NCBI GenBank assembly: GCA_014896315.1
Contig: JADBKP010000005.1
Coordinates: 1 to 64,000, forward strand
Length of the DNA: 64,000 nt
Direction: 5' to 3'
DNA from: Limnochordales bacterium
GTDB taxonomy: Bacteria > Bacillota > Limnochordia > Limnochordales > DUMU01
Within the stretch, counting starts at the first letter, position 1. Every line of letters starts with the position of its first letter. This document shows, piece after piece, positions 46,090 to 54,536 of this stretch. The translations under genes and the position numbers were made by a program. The notes beneath the pieces were generated by a model. That model was not told where the DNA came from. It worked only from the letters and a program-made list of their open reading frames with translations, and searched no databases.

Positions 46090-47562
46090 ATGCTTTTTAA
46101 TCGGCTGCGTAAGCAGATGAAGTGGATTTTTGCGGTCATTGCGGGTGCCTTGGCCCTTGGGATGGCAATTGGCGGTGCGTACTGGCATTGGGGTGGGGCC
46201 GGCGCAAATCGCGGGCCGATAGCTGTGGTAAACGGGATGGAGATTACCGCGACCGACCTTGCGGCCGCCTTTGCCGATCAGTACCGGTATGCGCAACTGT
46301 TTTACCAGAGGATACCGCCCAGCATGCGCCCGGAGCTGGAGTACTATGCTTACCTGACCCTGCGCGACTTCGACTTGCTGTTGCACGAGGCACGTCGCCA
46401 GAAGATCAAGGTTTCAGATAAAGAGGTCGACGAAGCCTTCAAGAAAGAACGGGAGCGGTATGCGTCGCGGGAGGAGTTCCTCGCCGCGATCCAGGAGCAG
46501 GGTATCAGGAATGAAAAAGAGTTCCGGGAGCGGCTGCGTGAGAGCTTGATGGTGCAAAAACTCTGGGAGTCCATCGGCTCGGATATCAAGATCTCCGATG
46601 AGGAAGTTGCCCGGGCTTACGAGAAGATCACGGCGTCGCTTATTATGATCAAGCCAAAAGGGGAAGGGGAAGCGGCCTGGAAGGTAGCCGAGAGGCTGGC
46701 CAATGACGTGGTAGCCAAGGCCAGGTCCGGCCAGAGCTTTGCCACGCTGGCCAAAACCTATTCCGACGATCCCAGCAAGTTAAACGGTGGTGACCTGGGC
46801 GAGATCGGGCACGGGCAGCTGCCGGATCAGGTGGACGAGGTCGCGTTCAAGCTGGCAGTGGGCCAGATAAGTGATGCAATCAAAGGACCGGATGGGTACT
46901 ATATCGTGAAGGTGACGGCGCGGAAAAGTGCCTCCGGGCCCGACTTTGAGAAGCAGAAGGAGACACTAAGGCAGCAGCTGCTTGAGCAGAAACAGCAGGA
47001 AGCCCGGGCCAGCTGGTTTGCCAATCTCCAGTCGCAGGCCAAGATTGAGATAAAGGACCCGGTTATCAAGGCCCGCGACCTGGTCAGCCTGGGCAAGCTT
47101 GACGAGGCTATTGCCGAGTACAACCGGGCCCTGGGTGAACAGGATGATCCGTACGTTCGCCTGCAGCTTGCTCGGGTTTACGAGATGAAAAATGATACGG
47201 CTCAGATGATTGCCGAGCTCGAGCGGGCGGCACAGGCAGCTCCCGAGGACTACGACATCCAGCTGGCGCTGGCGGTGGCATACAAGGAGAATAAACAGAA
47301 CGAAAAAGCCCTCGCGACGCTGAAGAAAGTCCAGCAGCTGGCTCCGGAGTACGACCTCAACATACACAGCCAGCTTGCCAGCCACTTCCGGGAGCTTGGT
47401 GAAGAGGAGCTGGCCAAGCAGGAAGAGAAGCGGGTCGAGGAGATCTGGGCGCTCTATCAGAAACAGCAGGAAGAGGCCCAGAAGGCCGCCGAAGAGGCAG
47501 AGCAGGGCAAGCAGGGCGAAGCGGGGGATTCGCAGAGCGCAAGTGACAAGAGCGGGCAGTAG
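46090..47562 (+). CDS. Membrane-anchored peptidyl-prolyl isomerase foldase (PrsA/SurA-like) with TPR domain
   Basis: 490 residues; ATG behind GGGGGGAATTG. N-terminal membrane anchor (MKWIFAVIAGALALGMAIGG), SurA-type chaperone domain (VVNGMEITATDLAAAFADQY, about 45-190), a parvulin PPIase domain (SGQSFATLAKTYSDDPSKLN, GGDLGEIGHGQLPDQVDEVA) and a C-terminal TPR region (DLVSLGKLDEAIAEYNRALG, AAPEDYDIQLALAVAYKENK) not found in classical PrsA. No lipobox Cys. Helps fold exported proteins; the TPRs may recruit partners. Charged disordered tail. Confidence 0.88.
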   Translation: MLFNRLRKQMKWIFAVIAGALALGMAIGGAYWHWGGAGANRGPIAVVNGMEITATDLAAAFADQYRYAQLFYQRIPPSMRPELEYYAYLTLRDFDLLLHEARRQKIKVSDKEVDEAFKKERERYASREEFLAAIQEQGIRNEKEFRERLRESLMVQKLWESIGSDIKISDEEVARAYEKITASLIMIKPKGEGEAAWKVAERLANDVVAKARSGQSFATLAKTYSDDPSKLNGGDLGEIGHGQLPDQVDEVAFKLAVGQISDAIKGPDGYYIVKVTARKSASGPDFEKQKETLRQQLLEQKQQEARASWFANLQSQAKIEIKDPVIKARDLVSLGKLDEAIAEYNRALGEQDDPYVRLQLARVYEMKNDTAQMIAELERAAQAAPEDYDIQLALAVAYKENKQNEKALATLKKVQQLAPEYDLNIHSQLASHFRELGEEELAKQEEKRVEEIWALYQKQQEEAQKAAEEAEQGKQGEAGDSQSASDKSGQ

Positions 47563-47605
47563 GTAACCGTTGCCACCAGGAGATCTGCTTGCGGAATGGG
47601 AGGGG

Positions 47606-47639
47606 ATGGCGGTCACCGACGGCCGCCATCTCTTTCTAG
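47606..47639 (+). terminator. Hairpin with T-rich tail before hisS
   Basis: ATGGCGG (47606-47612) and CCGCCAT (47623-47629) pair perfectly and are followed by CTCTTTCT. It could be a weak terminator for the foldase gene or an attenuator in the hisS leader. No T-box core is present next to it. Confidence 0.4.
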
Positions 47640-47653
47640 AGGGGGGTGCCGGC

Positions 47654-48946
47654 GTGGAGATCGCCGCCGTGCGCGGAACGCGGGATATACTGCCGGGGGA
47701 AAGCCGGTTGTGGGCCTGGGTTGAGGAGGCCGCCCGGCGCACCTGTGCCCGGTACCATTACGAGGAGATACGCACGCCCATCTTTGAGCTGGCGGCACTC
47801 TTTGCTCGCGGAATCGGCGAAGTTACCGACATAGTGGAGAAAGAGATGTATACCTTCGTGGACCGGGGCGGGCGAGAGCTTGCCTTGCGTCCGGAGGGAA
47901 CTGCGGGGGTGGTGCGGGCCGTGCTGGAGCACAAGCTGTATGCCGGCCCGCTACCGGTAAAGCTCTTCTATGTGGGGCCGATGTTCCGCTACGAGCGGCC
48001 GCAGGCGGGGCGCTACCGGCAGTTTACCCAGTTTGGCGTGGAAGCCTTCGGAAGCGCTGATGCGGCGTTGGACGCGGAGATCATCTCCCTCGGCATCTCT
48101 TTCCTCACCGAGGTTGGTCTCAAAGAGTGGGAGCTGCGGCTGAACAGCATTGGCTGCCCGGTTTGTCGCGGTCCGTACCGGGAGCTTCTGCGCTCCCGCC
48201 TTGAGCCCTTGCGGCACGAGTTGTGTGTCAGCTGCCAGCAGCGGTTGGACCGCAACCCGCTGCGGGTCCTGGACTGCAAGGAGGAGGGTTGCCGCCGGTT
48301 GACGGAAGGGATTCCTCCCATAGACGAATACCTCTGCCCGGAGTGCCGCCGTCACTGGGAGAGCGTTCAAGAGCATCTGAACGCACTTGGTATTCCCTTC
48401 CGCCGTTACCCGCGCCTGGTCCGCGGGCTTGACTACTACACCCGCACCGTTTTCGAACTGGTTACGATCGGACTTGGTTCTCAAGACGCGGTGTTGGGTG
48501 GCGGGCGCTACGACGGGCTGGCGGAGATGATGGGCGGACCGAGTGTGCCGGCTATAGGTTTTGCTGCCGGACTGGACCGGCTGCTGCTTGGTTTGGAGGC
48601 GGCGGGTACCCTGCCGGAGCCGGGGCCGGAAGTAGATCTGTATGTGGCGCGGGTAGGGGACGTTCCGCAGGCTCAGGTGCTGAGGCTGGTAACAGAGCTG
48701 CGCCGGCAAGGGCTGCGGGTCGACATGGACTTCCTCGGACGCAGCTTGAAGACTCAGATGAAGACGGCTGATCGTCTGGGAGCGGTCTTTACCCTGGTAG
48801 TCGGGGAGGGCGAGTGGGAGCGGGGCGAAGTCTTGCTCCGACGCATGAGCGACGGCAGCCAGGAAGTTCTGCCGCGGGAAGGCCTGGCTGAGAAGGTGGC
48901 GGAGCGGCTGGCGGCAGCCCAGGCCATCGCCAGAGGGGAAGTGTGA
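47654..48946 (+). CDS. hisS: Histidyl-tRNA synthetase
   Basis: Class II synthetase charging tRNA-His. GTG 47654 is chosen (GAGGGGGG eight bases upstream, and the product then begins VEIAAVRGTRDILPGES as in relatives); a TTG at 47570 is in frame but would read through the hairpin. About 430 residues. Motif 2 (FRYERPQAGRYRQFTQFGVE), the His-specific RGLDYYTRTVFE and GGGRYDGLAEMMGG, and anticodon-binding domain (GLRVDMDFLGRSLKTQMKTA). Three CxxC pairs in the insertion domain (CPVC, CVSC, CPEC) suggest a zinc site. Confidence 0.96.
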   Translation: MEIAAVRGTRDILPGESRLWAWVEEAARRTCARYHYEEIRTPIFELAALFARGIGEVTDIVEKEMYTFVDRGGRELALRPEGTAGVVRAVLEHKLYAGPLPVKLFYVGPMFRYERPQAGRYRQFTQFGVEAFGSADAALDAEIISLGISFLTEVGLKEWELRLNSIGCPVCRGPYRELLRSRLEPLRHELCVSCQQRLDRNPLRVLDCKEEGCRRLTEGIPPIDEYLCPECRRHWESVQEHLNALGIPFRRYPRLVRGLDYYTRTVFELVTIGLGSQDAVLGGGRYDGLAEMMGGPSVPAIGFAAGLDRLLLGLEAAGTLPEPGPEVDLYVARVGDVPQAQVLRLVTELRRQGLRVDMDFLGRSLKTQMKTADRLGAVFTLVVGEGEWERGEVLLRRMSDGSQEVLPREGLAEKVAERLAAAQAIARGEV

Positions 48947-49017
48947 GGGCTCTGGCCGGGGAGAACGATGATCAGCAGGTACGCCGGCAGTTGTGAGTAG
49001 AAGTGAGGGACGGTTGG

Positions 49018-50874
49018 ATGCGGCAACAAGAGGCGCAAGCGGCACAAGCAGTGCAAGGAGAGCATGTAACAGCACAGGTTCGGGAGACGGGCGAGATCCC
49101 GCTGTCAAGGTCGGCCAGCTGGCAAAGGACCGTTTGGTGCGGTGACCTGCGCGCGGAGCACGCCGGGCAGCAGGTGGTCCTGAACGGATGGGTGGCGCAC
49201 CGCCGCGATCACGGTGGCCTGATCTTCGTTGATCTCAGGGACCGTAGCGGTATCGTACAGGTCGTCTTCGACCCCCAGATCGATGCGGAAGCTTTTCGAG
49301 TGGCAGAGAGCCTGCGAGCTGAGTACGTGGTGGCGGTGACCGGGTTGGTCCGTCGGCGTGCCCCGGGGATGGCCAATCCGAAGCTGGCCACCGGAGAGAT
49401 CGAAGTCGAGGGGCACAAGCTGGAGGTGCTGAGTAAGGCCAAGACGCCGCCCTTCCCGCTCGATCGGCCCCTGCAGGTGGACGAGAACCTTCGCTTGCGC
49501 TACCGCTACCTCGACCTGCGGCGGCCCGAGATGCAAGCCGGGCTGATCTTACGCCATCGGCTGGCTCAGCGCGCCCGTCAGTATTTGAATGCCCGGGGAT
49601 TCCTCGAAATTGAGACGCCCATGTTGACGCGGAGCACTCCGGAAGGGGCCCGCGACTTCCTTGTGCCGAGCCGTCTTAATCCCGGCACTTTCTATGCTCT
49701 TCCCCAGTCGCCCCAGCTCTTCAAGCAATTGCTGGTGATGGGCGGCCTGGAGCGCTACTACCAGATCGTCCGTTGTTTCCGTGACGAGGACCTGCGCGCC
49801 GACCGCCAGCCCGAGTTCACTCAGATCGATATCGAGATGTCCTTCCCCACCCGGGAGGATGTGTTGCAGCTGGCAGAAGGGTTGATGGCCGAGTTGCTGG
49901 ACGAGGCGGGTATCGAGGTGAAGCGGCCGTTCCCGCGCCTTTCTTACAAAGAGGCGATGCTGCGCTACGGTTCGGATAAGCCCGATCTGCGTTTCGGCCT
50001 TGAGATCCAGGACGTGTCGGATCTTTTTGAACAGAGCAGTGTGCAGGTCTTTGCCCGCGCGGTCGCTACCGGGGGCGTGGTGAGGGCGCTGGTGTTGCCG
50101 GGCGGCAAAGAGCTCAGCCGGAGGGAGCTGGACGAGTTAGTAGAGCTTGCCCCCCGTTGGGGAGTCCCGGGATTGATCTGGATCATCGTCGAGGAATCCG
50201 GCCTGCGTTCACCGGTGGTCAAGTACATGTCCGAAGGCGAGCAGATCGCCCTGCGGGAGCGGCTGCGTGCCAAAACGGGTGATCTGATCTGCATGATGGC
50301 GGGGGCGGAAGGGAAGGTGGCGCCTGCCATGGGACGCCTCCGTCTGCACCTGGCAGAAAAGCGTAATCTGATCCCGGCGAGTCGGTGGGAGTTCCTGTGG
50401 GTGCTCGATTTCCCCTTGCTGGAGTGGAACGAAGAGGAGCGGCGACTGCAAGCGGTCCATCACCCCTTCACCTCGCCCGTGGAAGAGGATTTGGAACTGC
50501 TGGAGAGCGAGCCCCTCAAAGTGCGGGCCAATGCTTATGATATGGTACTCAACGGTGTGGAACTGGGTGGCGGCAGTATCCGCAACCACCGGCGCGATGT
50601 CCAGGAACGGCTCTTTGCACTGCTGGGGATCGGCCCCGAAGAGGCGCAGGAGAAGTTTGGCTTTCTGCTGGAAGCCCTGGAGTACGGGGCTCCGCCGCAT
50701 GGTGGCATCGCCTTTGGCTTTGACCGCGTCGTCATGCTTCTCGCAGGAAAAGAGACAATCCGCGACGTGATCGCTTTCCCCAAGACCCAGAGCGGGACCG
50801 ATCCGCTGACCGGTGCGCCGGCGGCGGTAGACCCGCGGCAGTTGGCGGAATTACACATTATCTGCCACGGATAA
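49018..50874 (+). CDS. aspS: Aspartyl-tRNA synthetase, bacterial type
   Basis: Class II synthetase. ATG 49018 behind GAGGGACGG; about 618 residues. Anticodon-binding OB fold with VLNGWVAHRRDHGGLIFVDL, motif 2 (VRCFRDEDLRADRQPEFTQI), the bacterial GAD insertion (about 310-430) and motif 3 (HGGIAFGFDRVVMLLAG). Whether it is discriminating or also charges tRNA-Asn cannot be told; gatCAB is not in the window. The N-terminal ~30 residues are Gln/Ala-rich and dispensable-looking. hisS-aspS order is conserved in Firmicutes. Confidence 0.96.
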   Translation: MRQQEAQAAQAVQGEHVTAQVRETGEIPLSRSASWQRTVWCGDLRAEHAGQQVVLNGWVAHRRDHGGLIFVDLRDRSGIVQVVFDPQIDAEAFRVAESLRAEYVVAVTGLVRRRAPGMANPKLATGEIEVEGHKLEVLSKAKTPPFPLDRPLQVDENLRLRYRYLDLRRPEMQAGLILRHRLAQRARQYLNARGFLEIETPMLTRSTPEGARDFLVPSRLNPGTFYALPQSPQLFKQLLVMGGLERYYQIVRCFRDEDLRADRQPEFTQIDIEMSFPTREDVLQLAEGLMAELLDEAGIEVKRPFPRLSYKEAMLRYGSDKPDLRFGLEIQDVSDLFEQSSVQVFARAVATGGVVRALVLPGGKELSRRELDELVELAPRWGVPGLIWIIVEESGLRSPVVKYMSEGEQIALRERLRAKTGDLICMMAGAEGKVAPAMGRLRLHLAEKRNLIPASRWEFLWVLDFPLLEWNEEERRLQAVHHPFTSPVEEDLELLESEPLKVRANAYDMVLNGVELGGGSIRNHRRDVQERLFALLGIGPEEAQEKFGFLLEALEYGAPPHGGIAFGFDRVVMLLAGKETIRDVIAFPKTQSGTDPLTGAPAAVDPRQLAELHIICHG

Positions 50875-50877
50875 CCC

Positions 50878-50907
50878 TTGCAGGGCGCAATCGGGGTGTG
50901 CTATGAT
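50878..50907 (+). promoter_or_regulatory. Promoter of the 6S RNA candidate
   Basis: TTGCAG-18-TATGAT with TGC before the -10 (extended -10). Transcription would start near 50914, at the 5' end of the closing stem of the RNA. Confidence 0.7.
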
Positions 50908-50913
50908 GACCGC

Positions 50914-51139
50914 GGCAAGCAGTTCCTGCTGTGTCCGTGATCAAGCCGTTGATGGTATGCGCCAACACCATCACATCGGGATCCGGACTCTGAATGCCAA
51001 GGGCAGGCCCCCCCTGCCTGGGGAAGCCCGCACGGTTTTCAGGAGGAGCCCACCTGCCGAGCGCAGGTGCAAACCGAACGGCACCTAACGGCACGGCGGG
51101 GCTGCAGCACCAACCGGGGAGTTTCCTCCTCGGTTTTTT
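50914..51139 (+). ncRNA. ssrS: 6S RNA candidate (ssrS / bsrA-type)
   Basis: No open gene fits between aspS and the rrf2 gene; instead a promoter and terminator bracket about 225 nt that fold as a long rod. GCAG (50919-50922), CCGT (50935-50938) and GCCGTT (50945-50950) pair in order with CTGC (51102-51105), ACGG (51093-51096) and AACGGC (51087-51092). A side hairpin GATGGT/ACCATC (50951-50972) opens the 5' side of a central bubble, an apical hairpin GGCAGG/CCTGCC lies at 51002-51018, and CACCTGC/GCAGGTG (51051-51069) on the 3' side. This is the 6S RNA plan, which mimics an open promoter to sequester RNA polymerase. In B. subtilis 6S-1 lies between aspS (yrvM) and cymR. Confidence 0.7.
51113..51139 (+). 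terminator. Terminator of the 6S RNA candidate
   Basis: ACCGGGGAG (51113-51121) pairs with CTCCTCGGT (51126-51134) in a 9-bp stem (one G-T pair) with loop TTTC, followed by TTTTT. Confidence 0.9.
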
Positions 51140-51210
51140 GTTTCCGTTACTGTTAGTTCAGAAGATGGAAATAGTGCCAGGTGCTTACGGCCAGGAGATG
51201 GTAATAGAAG

Positions 51211-51239
51211 TTGACTCGTGCTTGCGCGGGGCGTATTAT
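51211..51239 (+). promoter_or_regulatory. Sigma-A promoter of the rrf2-iscS-mnmA operon
   Basis: TTGACT-17-TATTAT, close to consensus, ending 56 nt before the rrf2 start. Confidence 0.8.
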
Positions 51240-51245
51240 TTAAGG

Positions 51246-51272
51246 TAAAAGCCGACTAAAATAATCGGAATT
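51246..51272 (+). promoter_or_regulatory. Likely Rrf2/CymR-type operator downstream of the -10
   Basis: The AT-rich stretch beginning TAAAAGCC and ending AATCGGAATT contains the ATnGGAATT half that marks CymR sites in Bacillus and Staphylococcus, and a CCGA/TCGG dyad. It overlaps the expected transcription start, as expected for autorepression. Confidence 0.55.
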
Positions 51273-51295
51273 CCAGCGGACCGCAGGAGGATCGT

Positions 51296-51748
51296 ATGAG
51301 GATATCGACGCGCGGTGAATACGGCCTGCGGGCCATGGTTGAGCTGGCCCTGCATCACGGACAGGGGCCGCTACCGCTCAAGACGGTAGCTGAGCGCCAG
51401 GGGATATCCGAGCCGTACCTGGAACAGCTCATGGGTACGTTGCGCAAGGCCGGGTTGGTGAATAGCGTGCGGGGGGCGCAGGGAGGTTATGAGTTAGCAG
51501 TGCCGCCGGAGCGCCTCAAGGTGGGGGATATCTTGCGGGCGCTGGAGGGGCCGATCGTCCCCTGGGAGTGTCTTGACCAGCAGAGTGGGGCGGTCTGTCT
51601 TTTCACCGACGGCTGCGCCACCCGGGTGCTGTGGAAGCGGTTGCAGGAAGCTGTTGACCGGGTGATTGACTCCGTGATGTTGTCTGATCTGGTCGAGGAG
51701 CAGAAGCAGTTACAGGTGGAGGGCGGTGCCCTGCTTTTCGACATCTAG
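51296..51748 (+). CDS. Rrf2 family regulator (CymR/IscR-like) with three clustered cysteines
   Basis: 150 residues; ATG behind AGGAGG. Winged helix: MRISTRGEYGLRAMVELALH, AERQGISEPYLEQLMGTLRK, VNSVRGAQGGYELA. Positions ~100-116 carry C-x8-C-x5-C (ECLDQQSGAVCLFTDGC), close to the [2Fe-2S] cysteines of IscR/RirA-type proteins, and absent from CymR proper. It heads an operon with iscS and mnmA, the same order as cymR-iscS-mnmA in B. subtilis. It probably senses Fe-S or cysteine status and represses its own operon through the site at 51246. Confidence 0.92.
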   Translation: MRISTRGEYGLRAMVELALHHGQGPLPLKTVAERQGISEPYLEQLMGTLRKAGLVNSVRGAQGGYELAVPPERLKVGDILRALEGPIVPWECLDQQSGAVCLFTDGCATRVLWKRLQEAVDRVIDSVMLSDLVEEQKQLQVEGGALLFDI

Positions 51749-51804
51749 ATCCGGGGGCGCGGGCAGAGGAGCAATGCTGTCGTAGTGCGGGAGCAGTGTA
51801 GTGC

Positions 51805-52974
51805 ATGGAACGGATTTACCTTGATCATGCCGCCACCACGCCCGTGCGGCCGGAAGTGGCGGAGGCGATGCGGCCTTTCGAGGAGGAGGTTTTCGGCAAC
51901 CCCTCCTCTTTGCATGCCCGGGGACGAGCGGCCCGGGAAAAACTGGACGAGGCCCGTGACCGCCTAGCGGCCGTCCTGGGCTGCCGGCCGGGTGAGCTGG
52001 TCTTCACCAGCGGCGGCAGCGAGTCGGATACTCTGGCCATTGTCGGTGTCGTAGAGGCTGCGATCCATCGCGGCGACCGCCGCCGGAAGCTCTTGGTCTC
52101 GGCGGTCGAGCACCGGGCGGTGCTAGACACCGCCCGTTTTCTTGCCCGGCGGGGTGTGCCGGTGGAATACCTGCCTGTCAACAGGTTTGGCCAGGTCGAT
52201 CCGGATTTCGTCCTGGAACGGGCTACGCCCGATACCCTGCTGGTCTCGGTTATGTATGCCAACAACGAGGTGGGCACAATCCAGCCGGTGCAGCAGATCG
52301 GCCGCCGACTCCGGGAGCGGGGAATTCTCTTTCACATAGATGCGGTACAGGCCCCGGGTTATCTCCCCTTGAGCGTGGACGAACTCCACTGTGACCTGCT
52401 AACCCTCTCCGCCCACAAGTTCTACGGGCCGAAAGGAGCAGGCCTCCTCTATGTACGCCGCGGGGTGGAGATCGCTCCTCTGATTCACGGCGGAGCGCAG
52501 GAGCGGGGGCGGCGGGCCGGGACGGAGAATGTGGCGGGGGTGGTGGGGATGGCCGTCGCCCTGGAGCTGGCCGAGCGGGAAAGGCCCAAGGAAGCGCTTC
52601 GGCAACAGAGTTTGCGGGAGCGTCTGTTAGCGTATATACGGCGGGAACTGCCGGACACCCGCTTGCACGGACATCCTACGGAGCGGCTGGCCAACAACCT
52701 CAACCTCTCCTGGCCGGGGGTGGCAGCCGACATACTGCTCTTCTCCCTCGATCTTGCCGGTATCGATGCCTCGAGCGGCGCAGCCTGCAGTGCCGGGGCG
52801 CTCAGCGAGTCGCACGTTCTAGTCAGCATGGGGATCAGGGAGAGGGAGGCGGGCGGGCCGCTTCGCCTGACACTGGGCCGGGGAAATACCGAAAGCGAGA
52901 TTGACGAGGCGGGTCGCCGGATAGTAGCGGTGGTTCGAGAGTTGCGGGAAAGGCTGGCAAGATCGCGGGGGTGA
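51805..52974 (+). CDS. iscS: Cysteine desulfurase
   Basis: PLP enzyme moving sulfur from cysteine to Fe-S assembly and tRNA thiolation. 389 residues. Start region MERIYLDHAATTPVRPEV, PLP-phosphate/aldimine region FTSGGSESDTLAI, VEHRAVLDT, the PLP lysine in TLSAHKFYGPKGAGLL, and the catalytic Cys loop SSGAACSAGALSESHVL. The following mnmA is its acceptor for 2-thiouridine synthesis; 9 nt separate them. It could equally be called NifS; no iscU lies alongside. Confidence 0.95.
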   Translation: MERIYLDHAATTPVRPEVAEAMRPFEEEVFGNPSSLHARGRAAREKLDEARDRLAAVLGCRPGELVFTSGGSESDTLAIVGVVEAAIHRGDRRRKLLVSAVEHRAVLDTARFLARRGVPVEYLPVNRFGQVDPDFVLERATPDTLLVSVMYANNEVGTIQPVQQIGRRLRERGILFHIDAVQAPGYLPLSVDELHCDLLTLSAHKFYGPKGAGLLYVRRGVEIAPLIHGGAQERGRRAGTENVAGVVGMAVALELAERERPKEALRQQSLRERLLAYIRRELPDTRLHGHPTERLANNLNLSWPGVAADILLFSLDLAGIDASSGAACSAGALSESHVLVSMGIREREAGGPLRLTLGRGNTESEIDEAGRRIVAVVRELRERLARSRG

Positions 52975-52983
52975 AGCGCGGGT

Positions 52984-54297
52984 ATGCCGCTGCAGGAGGT
53001 GCATACAAGCCGGGGCGCGGGAGTGCACGACTGGAGGCGGGAGGAGGAGTTCGCGGCGGCCTGGAAGGCCGTGGAGGCGGAGCTCGACCGTATTTTCCAT
53101 CGGGGAGCGCTGGCTCCCGCAGGAAACCGTGTCGTGGTAGCCATGAGCGGCGGTGTCGATTCATCGGTTGCGGCTGCCTTGCTGGTAGCGGCAGGCTTCG
53201 ATGTGATCGGCGTCACGTTGCAGCTCTGGCCGGACTGGTTGCCGCCCGACCACGAAGGAGGATGCTGTTCACTGGGGGCAGTTGAGGATGCGCGGCGGGT
53301 GGCCACCCGTCTCGGCATTCCCTACTACGTGCTGAATATGGGCGAAGCTTTCGAAAAGGCAGTTATCCGTCCCTTCGTCAGTGAGTACCTGTCCGGCAGG
53401 ACGCCCAATCCCTGCCTCGTCTGCAATCGGGACATAAAGTTTGGTGCCCTGCTGGAGAAGGCCCGCCAGCTGGGAGCTGACTATGTCGCCTCAGGGCACT
53501 ACGCCCGCGTGGTCTATGACCCGGTCCGCGGGCGCTACCTGCTGCGCCGGGGACTCGACCAGCGCAAAGACCAGAGCTATGCGCTGTACCAGCTTACCCA
53601 GGAACAGCTGGCACACACCCTGATGCCGCTCGGAGTGCTGGACAAGCAGATGACGCGGGCTATTGCCGCCCGTCTGGGGCTGGTCACGGCCCGCAAGCCC
53701 GAGAGCCAGGAGATCTGCTTTGTCCCGGATAACGACTACCGCCGCTTCTTGCGGGAGTATGCGGGTCTGCAAGAAAATCCCGGCCCTATTGTCGATCGGG
53801 AGGGGCGAGTGCTCGGCACGCACAAGGGAGTCGCTTTTTACACCGTCGGCCAGCGACACGGCCTGGGGTTGACGGGTCCGGTGCCCTACTATGTGCTGGA
53901 GATTGATGCAGAAGCCAACCGTCTGGTGGTGGGGCGGCGGGAAGAATGCCTCAGAGCGTCGTTGCTAGCCACCGAGGTAAACCTGATTTCCCGGCCGGCC
54001 TTGCCCGCTGGTGGGCTGGAGGTCGAGGCTAAAATCCGTTACCGGGTGCCCGAGGCACGGGCCGAAATTGCGGCGGACGAGACCAATCCTACCCGGGTAT
54101 GGACCCGGTTTGCCACTCCCCAATGGGCGATTACTCCCGGGCAGTCGGTAGTCTGGTACGAGAAGGACGAAAATGGTGAAGATGGGGAGCGGTATGACAT
54201 TGTGGTGGGCGGGGGTGTGATTGCCGCCGTACCGGAGAAGGCCGCTTCTGGAAAACCGTCGGCTAGATCTGAGGGCAGCAAACCCGGGGCATACTAG
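52984..54297 (+). CDS. mnmA: tRNA-specific 2-thiouridylase
   Basis: Thiolates U34 of Lys, Glu and Gln tRNAs. The PP-loop is [20 protein letters not shown] and catalytic cysteines are in [16 protein letters not shown] and [36 protein letters not shown] marks the central domain. 437 residues, longer than the ~365 norm because of a ~40-residue N-terminal extension before the PP-loop ([20 protein letters not shown]) and a disordered tail. If the extension is not translated, an internal start near 53130 is possible, but ATG 52984 has GC-rich purines upstream. Confidence 0.95.
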   Translation: MPLQEVHTSRGAGVHDWRREEEFAAAWKAVEAELDRIFHRGALAPAGNRVVVAMSGGVDSSVAAALLVAAGFDVIGVTLQLWPDWLPPDHEGGCCSLGAVEDARRVATRLGIPYYVLNMGEAFEKAVIRPFVSEYLSGRTPNPCLVCNRDIKFGALLEKARQLGADYVASGHYARVVYDPVRGRYLLRRGLDQRKDQSYALYQLTQEQLAHTLMPLGVLDKQMTRAIAARLGLVTARKPESQEICFVPDNDYRRFLREYAGLQENPGPIVDREGRVLGTHKGVAFYTVGQRHGLGLTGPVPYYVLEIDAEANRLVVGRREECLRASLLATEVNLISRPALPAGGLEVEAKIRYRVPEARAEIAADETNPTRVWTRFATPQWAITPGQSVVWYEKDENGEDGERYDIVVGGGVIAAVPEKAASGKPSARSEGSKPGAY

Positions 54298-54317
54298 CTG
54301 GCGGGAGGGTTGTGGCA

Positions 54318-54509
54318 ATGTTAAACCGTTTCTGGCAGGGAGTATTGCTGGGAGTAGTGTTGGGCATGGGGTTGGCCTTCCGGTATTCGCGGTCCGGAGC
54401 GGCAAAGGTCAGGGTAGAGACAGGCGAGAATGCTCGCCACATCTCGGCAGCCGTGCAGGTACCCCGCCGGGTTCGGGCGCGGCTGGCCGCGCCTGTTCGT
54501 CGCGGGTGA
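54318..54509 (+). CDS. Small single-helix membrane protein
   Basis: ATG 54318 behind GGGAGGG (nine bases); 63 residues. One N-terminal membrane helix (RFWQGVLLGVVLGMGLAFRY) then a basic soluble tail (VQVPRRVRARLAAPVRRG). It resembles YtxH-type small membrane proteins in size and layout, but the sequence is not diagnostic. It lies between mnmA and the AI-2E permease, 27 nt before the latter. Confidence 0.65.
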   Translation: MLNRFWQGVLLGVVLGMGLAFRYSRSGAAKVRVETGENARHISAAVQVPRRVRARLAAPVRRG

Positions 54510-54536
54510 GAGGATCAGTAACTTGAGGGAAACTCC

